Assembly: GCA_023144715.1 (NCBI GenBank)
Contig: JAGLFC010000027.1
Coordinates: 1 to 10,157 of the forward strand
Source: Gammaproteobacteria bacterium
Lineage (GTDB): Bacteria > Pseudomonadota > Gammaproteobacteria > GRL18
Direction: 5' to 3'
Length of the DNA: 10,157 nucleotides
Below the pieces are notes generated by a model. It was not told the origin of the DNA and searched no databases. It worked only from the letters and a program-made list of their open reading frames with translations. The stretch's first letter is position 1, and each line of letters begins with the position of its first letter. Position numbers and translations under genes: made by a program. Below, piece by piece: positions 6,497 to 10,157 of this stretch.

Positions 6497-8557
6497 ATGA
6501 CATCAAAAATTAAATTATTAAATTTATCAACATTTTCTCTGGCGGTAATTACATCAATTTATTCACTACAAGCAGTTGCTGTTGATGAGCAGGCTATTAA
6601 TGATTTTATTGAAGACGATGATATTCCTTCAATTTCAGTCATTGGCACTGAATTAACCGATGTCAGTAATGAACAAATTAAATCAGCCGATGTGGCAGAA
6701 GCATTATCACGTAATGTCCCTAGCATTTCTTTGATCAGACGAAGTGGTATTGCCAATGATATTATTCTTCGTGGTCAAAGTAAGGATAATATCAACGTCA
6801 CCATTGACAATGCCAAAATTTATGGGGCTTGCCCCAATCGTATGGATCCCCCGACTTCACATATTTTAACCAATAATATTGAAAGCATTGAAGTCATTGA
6901 AGGGCCTTATGATGTCGAAAACTTTGGTACACTCAGTGGTATTGTTAAAGTTAAGATGGTACAACCTGAAGAAGATTTACATGGTGAAGTCAGTGTTAAT
7001 TTTGGTCGTTGGAATTACCAAAAACAAGCCGTTAGTCTTACTGGTGGTAATGAAAAAGTACGAGGTATCGTCAGTGTTTCTCAAGAATCCAGTGATCAGT
7101 ATGAAGATGGTGACGGTAATGATTTTGCAGAACAAATCGACGAACTCGGTCTAACAGGGCCTGCGTCTATGGTGCAATATCAAGATCAGCATCGTAATAT
7201 GGATGCCTATGATAAAAAAACATTCATGGGTAAATTCTATTTTAATCTTATTGATAACCATGAAATGGCAATCAGTTATACCGCCAATCGAAGTGATGAT
7301 GTGTTATATCCCTCTAGCAAAATGGATGCCTCTTATGATGATTCCAATATGGTGAATGTTGAATATGCGATTAAACATTTAGGGACATTTTCTAAACAAC
7401 TCGATCTTCAATATTACCATTCCGATGTCATACATCCCATGTCAACCAAATATCGACTCTCTTCAGGCCCCAACTCTGCTAATGAAGTTGTGAGCAAATT
7501 GAATACCAGCATGGATGGTGTGAAAATAAAAAATGCCTTTGATATTAATGCCACCTTAGAAGGTGTGGTGGGTCTTGATTATAGTGAACGTAATTGGGAT
7601 GGTAAATATATTGGCTATGGTTTAAAAAGAGGTATTACAGATAATAAGAGTATTGATAATGTTGATACTGACAATGTCGCTATTTTTTCTGAATTTGAAA
7701 AACGTTATGATGACCTTACCATCACCGCAGGTGCTCGTTATGATGATGTCTCTATAAAACCCAAAGGTTCTCAAAAAAATAATGATTATAATTACTTTAG
7801 TGGCTTTATTAAGGGTAATTATGAATACAATCATAGAACCACTTTGTTTGCAGGCTTTGGTAAATCATCACGTGTTCCTGATGCCAGAGAACTTTACTGG
7901 AAGATGTCCAATGGCATGGAAGGTGGCAATCCTGATTTAGATAAGACGGATAACTACGAAATTGATTTTGGTGTTGATCATAACTTTAAACATGTTAGCT
8001 TTAAAACCACCCTATTTCATAGCTGGTTAAAGGATTATATTTACTATAACGACAGTAAAATGAAAAATAAGCAGGTCAATGTTGATGCCAAAATTTATGG
8101 CTTTGATATTACAGGTTTATATCCTATAAGCGATGAACTGTATCTTGATTTTGGTATTGCTTATCAGCGTGGCAAAAAAGATAAGGCTTTAGCAGGTCAA
8201 ACCGATAAAGACCTTGCGAATATTGCCCCTACAACCATGAACCTTGCTCTTAATTATGACTATATGGAAAATGGTACCGCAAAAATAGAACTGGTTGCTG
8301 CCGATAGATGGGATAATTATGATGAAGATAATGGTGAACAAGAAATCGCAGGCTATGGCATTATGAACCTACAAGTACGTCATAATGTCACCAAAATATT
8401 TGAAGTCACTGTGGGTGTTGATAATGTATTTGATAAAACCTATGCCGTTAATAATACCTATAAAGATCTTATTTTATTAACCGATGGGCGTGGAGATGTC
8501 ATGATGATGAATGAACCCGGTCGCTATTACTACCTTAATGCTGCATTAAAGTTTTAA
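6497..8557 (+). CDS. TonB-dependent outer-membrane receptor, OprC/NosA copper type
   Basis: This 686-residue protein is a ligand-gated outer-membrane barrel powered by TonB. A signal peptide spans about 1-28, probably cleaved after AVA (26-28). A likely TonB box lies in the PSISVIGT stretch (44-51). The plug domain (about 55-155) contains ILRGQSKDNINVTIDN and IESIEVIEGPYDVENFG. The barrel follows, with SSRVPDARELYWKM (457-470), GGNPDLDKTDNYEIDFG (476-492), VDNVFDKTYAVNN (641-653) and a terminal phenylalanine. The plug has YGACPNRMDPPTSH: C112 and M116 form CxxxM. H313 and M315 in VIHPMS form HxM. Together they match the CxxxM-HxM copper site reported for Pseudomonas OprC. Copper import is therefore the best reading; NosA-like supply of cuproenzymes is inferred. 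exbB, exbD and tonB follow on the same strand. The start has a weak ribosome binding site. Confidence 0.93.
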   Translation: MTSKIKLLNLSTFSLAVITSIYSLQAVAVDEQAINDFIEDDDIPSISVIGTELTDVSNEQIKSADVAEALSRNVPSISLIRRSGIANDIILRGQSKDNINVTIDNAKIYGACPNRMDPPTSHILTNNIESIEVIEGPYDVENFGTLSGIVKVKMVQPEEDLHGEVSVNFGRWNYQKQAVSLTGGNEKVRGIVSVSQESSDQYEDGDGNDFAEQIDELGLTGPASMVQYQDQHRNMDAYDKKTFMGKFYFNLIDNHEMAISYTANRSDDVLYPSSKMDASYDDSNMVNVEYAIKHLGTFSKQLDLQYYHSDVIHPMSTKYRLSSGPNSANEVVSKLNTSMDGVKIKNAFDINATLEGVVGLDYSERNWDGKYIGYGLKRGITDNKSIDNVDTDNVAIFSEFEKRYDDLTITAGARYDDVSIKPKGSQKNNDYNYFSGFIKGNYEYNHRTTLFAGFGKSSRVPDARELYWKMSNGMEGGNPDLDKTDNYEIDFGVDHNFKHVSFKTTLFHSWLKDYIYYNDSKMKNKQVNVDAKIYGFDITGLYPISDELYLDFGIAYQRGKKDKALAGQTDKDLANIAPTTMNLALNYDYMENGTAKIELVAADRWDNYDEDNGEQEIAGYGIMNLQVRHNVTKIFEVTVGVDNVFDKTYAVNNTYKDLILLTDGRGDVMMMNEPGRYYYLNAALKF

Positions 8558-8562
8558 TAAAA

Positions 8563-8605
8563 AAGACTATCAATTAAAAAGCAGTAGTCTTCCTACTGCA
8601 TTTTT
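8563..8605 (+). terminator. Terminator hairpin with overlapping alternative stem
   Basis: GCAGTAG (8581-8587) pairs with CTACTGC (8593-8599) around tcttc, followed by A and five T (8601-8605), a small intrinsic terminator after the receptor gene. An alternative stem uses AAGACTA (8563-8569) and TAGTCTT (8585-8591), which shares 8585-8587 with the terminator stem and covers its loop. The two stems cannot form together, an attenuator-like layout. Read-through would supply exbB, whose ATG is 43 nt downstream. Confidence 0.6.
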
Positions 8606-8647
8606 GTTTAAATCTGCTCTTCTTATGTTTATTCGGAACCATTCATT

Positions 8648-9316
8648 ATGTTTGTCACAGAATTATTTGATAAAGGCGGTATTATTGTCTGGATATTGGC
8701 AGGCTACTCCTTTATTGCCCTTACTATTTTATTTGAACGTCTGATCAGTTTTATTTTTATGGGCAGTCCTAGCAAACAGGCTGAAGCTCATTTGCTGATA
8801 GCACTCAAGGAAGGACAGCCTGATAGCATCATTGACTCTATGCGCGGCCCAGAAGGACGTTTATTACAGGGTATGTTACAAGCGTCGAAGGAAGGCGTTA
8901 AGGATCTGAATCGAGTCGCCATTCGTCTAGGCAGTTTTGAACTCAATAAAATGGAAAAAGGCTTTCGTACCCTCTCCTTTTTAGGTAATACTGCTCCTTT
9001 ATTGGGACTATTAGGCACTATTATTGGCATGATTAAAGCATTTATGGTGATCGAACAAGCAGGTGGTCAGGTTGATGCTCAAGCATTAGCGGGGGGTATC
9101 TGGGAAGCCATGCTCACCACAGGCGTGGGTTTAGCGGTTGCCATCCCTGTTTTACTATTATTGCATTTACTTGAATCAAGTGCTGATAAACGTGCTCATA
9201 GTATGCGTAATTTTGCTTCTTTAATGTTGGAATATTTTCCAACGAATACAAGAGGGAATGCCACAGAAGAGGAAAAAGCCAGCCATCATCGCAGTGGTGT
9301 CACTCATGCAATTTGA
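8648..9316 (+). CDS. exbB: ExbB-type proton channel subunit (MotA/TolQ/ExbB family)
   Basis: ExbB forms the pentameric inner-membrane channel that, with ExbD, uses the proton gradient to energise TonB. The 222-residue protein has three membrane segments: about 11-33 (GIIVWILAGYSFIALTILFE), 109-135 and 153-175. Family signatures are NTAPLLGLLGTIIGMIKAF (114-132) and LAGGIWEAMLTTGVGLAVAIP (147-167). E153 occupies the position of the conserved membrane glutamate (E176 in E. coli ExbB). It lacks the long periplasmic N-terminal extension seen in some homologues. TolQ is the main alternative, but the neighbouring receptor, exbD and tonB favour ExbB. CGGAA (8634-8638) precedes the ATG by 9 nt. The cytoplasmic C-terminus ends ASHHRSGVTHAI, with three histidines. 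The 3' end overlaps exbD by 11 nt. Confidence 0.95.
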   Translation: MFVTELFDKGGIIVWILAGYSFIALTILFERLISFIFMGSPSKQAEAHLLIALKEGQPDSIIDSMRGPEGRLLQGMLQASKEGVKDLNRVAIRLGSFELNKMEKGFRTLSFLGNTAPLLGLLGTIIGMIKAFMVIEQAGGQVDAQALAGGIWEAMLTTGVGLAVAIPVLLLLHLLESSADKRAHSMRNFASLMLEYFPTNTRGNATEEEKASHHRSGVTHAI

Positions 9317-9743
9317 AGGACGTAGACGCACCAGTAATGTACCCAATTTAACGCCATTGATCGATATTGTTTTTTTATTACTGGTTTTTTTTATGTTGAC
9401 CTCGCATTTTGTACGAGATGAAGTACTCAATATTGATTTACCTGAGGCTGATAGTGGTGAAGCTTTAGATGAACCACAACAAGTAGAAGTCATTATTAAT
9501 GAAGAAGGTGACTATTCTGTCAATAGCCAACGTGTTTCTTTAGAGGCTTTGGAACAATTATTAGTGACGGAATTAAGTGAACAAAAAGAAAAAATCGTGC
9601 GTATCAGAGGCGATGAAAACGTTGATTTAGGCATTGCGATTGGAGCGTTTGATGCCGCACGTAAGGCAGGTGCTTCTGGAGTTGATATTGTCACAATAAA
9701 ACATCCCATCACACAAACATCTGATCAACGGTCGGATCGTTAA
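9306..9743 (+). CDS. exbD: ExbD-type biopolymer transport protein
   Basis: ExbD is the single-span subunit inside the ExbB channel that couples proton flow to TonB. The 145-residue protein (E. coli: 141) has a short basic cytoplasmic N-terminus MQFEGRRRTSNVPN, one membrane helix (about 15-34) and a periplasmic domain. The helix carries the essential aspartate, D20 in LTPLIDIVFLLLVFFML, equivalent to D25 of E. coli. The periplasmic part (40-145) includes VRIRGDENVDLGIAIGAFDAARKAG, the usual ExbD/TolR fold. The ATG at 9306 fits family N-termini and lies inside the last codons of exbB, so translation is probably coupled. The open frame extends back to 9258, but those 16 residues would lie wholly in exbB and lack homology. 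The unusual Q/D/R-rich tail ends SDQRSDR. Confidence 0.95.
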   Translation: MQFEGRRRTSNVPNLTPLIDIVFLLLVFFMLTSHFVRDEVLNIDLPEADSGEALDEPQQVEVIINEEGDYSVNSQRVSLEALEQLLVTELSEQKEKIVRIRGDENVDLGIAIGAFDAARKAGASGVDIVTIKHPITQTSDQRSDR

Positions 9744-9744
9744 A

Positions 9745-10157
9745 TTGAATTTGAATCATTTTATTTGGTTGATCGCAATTACACTCTCATTATCCGTGCA
9801 TTACGCTTTATTTATGTATAAAAAAAAGCATTATGTTTTGCCTGATGTCGTGGTTCAAGAAACCATTACACAGGTTCGTTTTTCCAATGCACTCTCCCCT
9901 CCTCTAATAACTATTATTGAACCGCACATTGAAATAACAGAGCCAGAACCTGTTATTGTACCCATCGCTATTGTTGTACCAGTAGAGGTAGCACCAGAAA
10001 TAGAACCAGAGATTGTTAAGCCTATCGTCGAAAAAATTATAGAAAAAAAACCTGAGCCTATTATTAAAAAAAAGGCAAAGGTCAAAGTAAAACCCACTCC
10101 CAAACCAAAACCTACTCCTAAGCCAACGCCAATACCTCAAACTAAAAAGGTTAAACC
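9745..10157 (+). CDS. tonB: TonB, N-terminal part (cut by right edge)
   Basis: TonB transmits energy from the ExbBD motor across the periplasm to outer-membrane receptors. This 137-codon fragment has a membrane anchor (about 5-24, HFIWLIAITLSLSVHYALFM) with the S15-xxx-H19 pair, matching S16/H20 of E. coli TonB. After it comes a Pro-rich linker, first Glu-Pro and Val/Ile-Pro (about 59-105) and then Lys-Pro (about 113-138), as expected of a periplasm-spanning arm. The C-terminal receptor-binding domain is beyond the window. No ATG exists before the membrane helix: the likely start is TTG 9745, one base after the exbD stop, with GGA at 9734-9736; TTG 9751 is possible. The first ATG (codon 24) would delete the anchor. 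Identity is secure from the anchor, linker and position. Confidence 0.9.
   Translation, partial: MNLNHFIWLIAITLSLSVHYALFMYKKKHYVLPDVVVQETITQVRFSNALSPPLITIIEPHIEITEPEPVIVPIAIVVPVEVAPEIEPEIVKPIVEKIIEKKPEPIIKKKAKVKVKPTPKPKPTPKPTPIPQTKKVK

Noticed and set aside
7622..7834. Minus-strand open frame inside the receptor gene
   Set aside because: It is a low-complexity Ile/Thr-rich shadow of the receptor coding strand with no ribosome binding site or family similarity.
9258..9305. Longer ExbD starting 48 nt upstream
   Set aside because: The extension is basic residues read out of frame from exbB; family N-termini begin close to MQFEGRRR.
9855..10140. Two long open frames antisense to the 3' end of the window
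   Set aside because: They are the complement of the repetitive Pro/Glu/Lys linker of TonB, which lacks stop codons on the other strand because of its composition.

Overview
The window is AT-rich chromosomal DNA from a bacterium that looks gammaproteobacterial. The evidence is the hemA-prfA-prmC gene order, a tRNA-Glu(UUC) with an encoded CCA tail and a near E. coli-like sequence, a gammaproteobacterial-type Pgi, and an EF-G whose N-terminus resembles the second (FusA2-type) EF-G of that class. I cannot name the genus. All genes look intact except those cut by the two window edges. I see no insertion sequence, CRISPR array, rRNA or phage gene.

Layout. Positions 1-182 (minus) hold the 5' end of an EF-G gene. 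A 414-bp divergent region follows, with a perfect 28-bp inverted repeat, candidate promoters in both directions and an operator-like 15-bp palindrome. The hemA-prfA-prmC operon (597-3846, plus) covers the first committed step of tetrapyrrole synthesis from glutamyl-tRNA, release factor 1, and the methyltransferase that modifies the release-factor GGQ loop. Next is a compact unit of its own: promoter, strong ribosome binding site, a 58-residue unrecognised Cys/His protein (3961-4137) and a rho-independent terminator. The tRNA-Glu(UUC) gene (4320-4395, minus) has a near-consensus promoter and is divergent from pgi (4641-6284, plus).

The last third (6497 to the right edge) is an outer-membrane import cluster: a TonB-dependent receptor, exbB, exbD and the start of tonB, all on the plus strand. 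The receptor has both halves of the CxxxM / HxM copper-binding signature described for OprC/NosA-type receptors (C112/M116 and H313/M315), so it is best read as a copper receptor with its own energising complex. Between receptor and exbB lies a terminator-like hairpin that overlaps an alternative, mutually exclusive hairpin. This could set the ratio of receptor to Ton proteins.

The most unusual items are the copper-receptor/Ton cluster, the attenuator-like overlap, the small protein with histidines every seven residues plus a CxC motif, and the palindromes in the fusA/hemA intergenic region.
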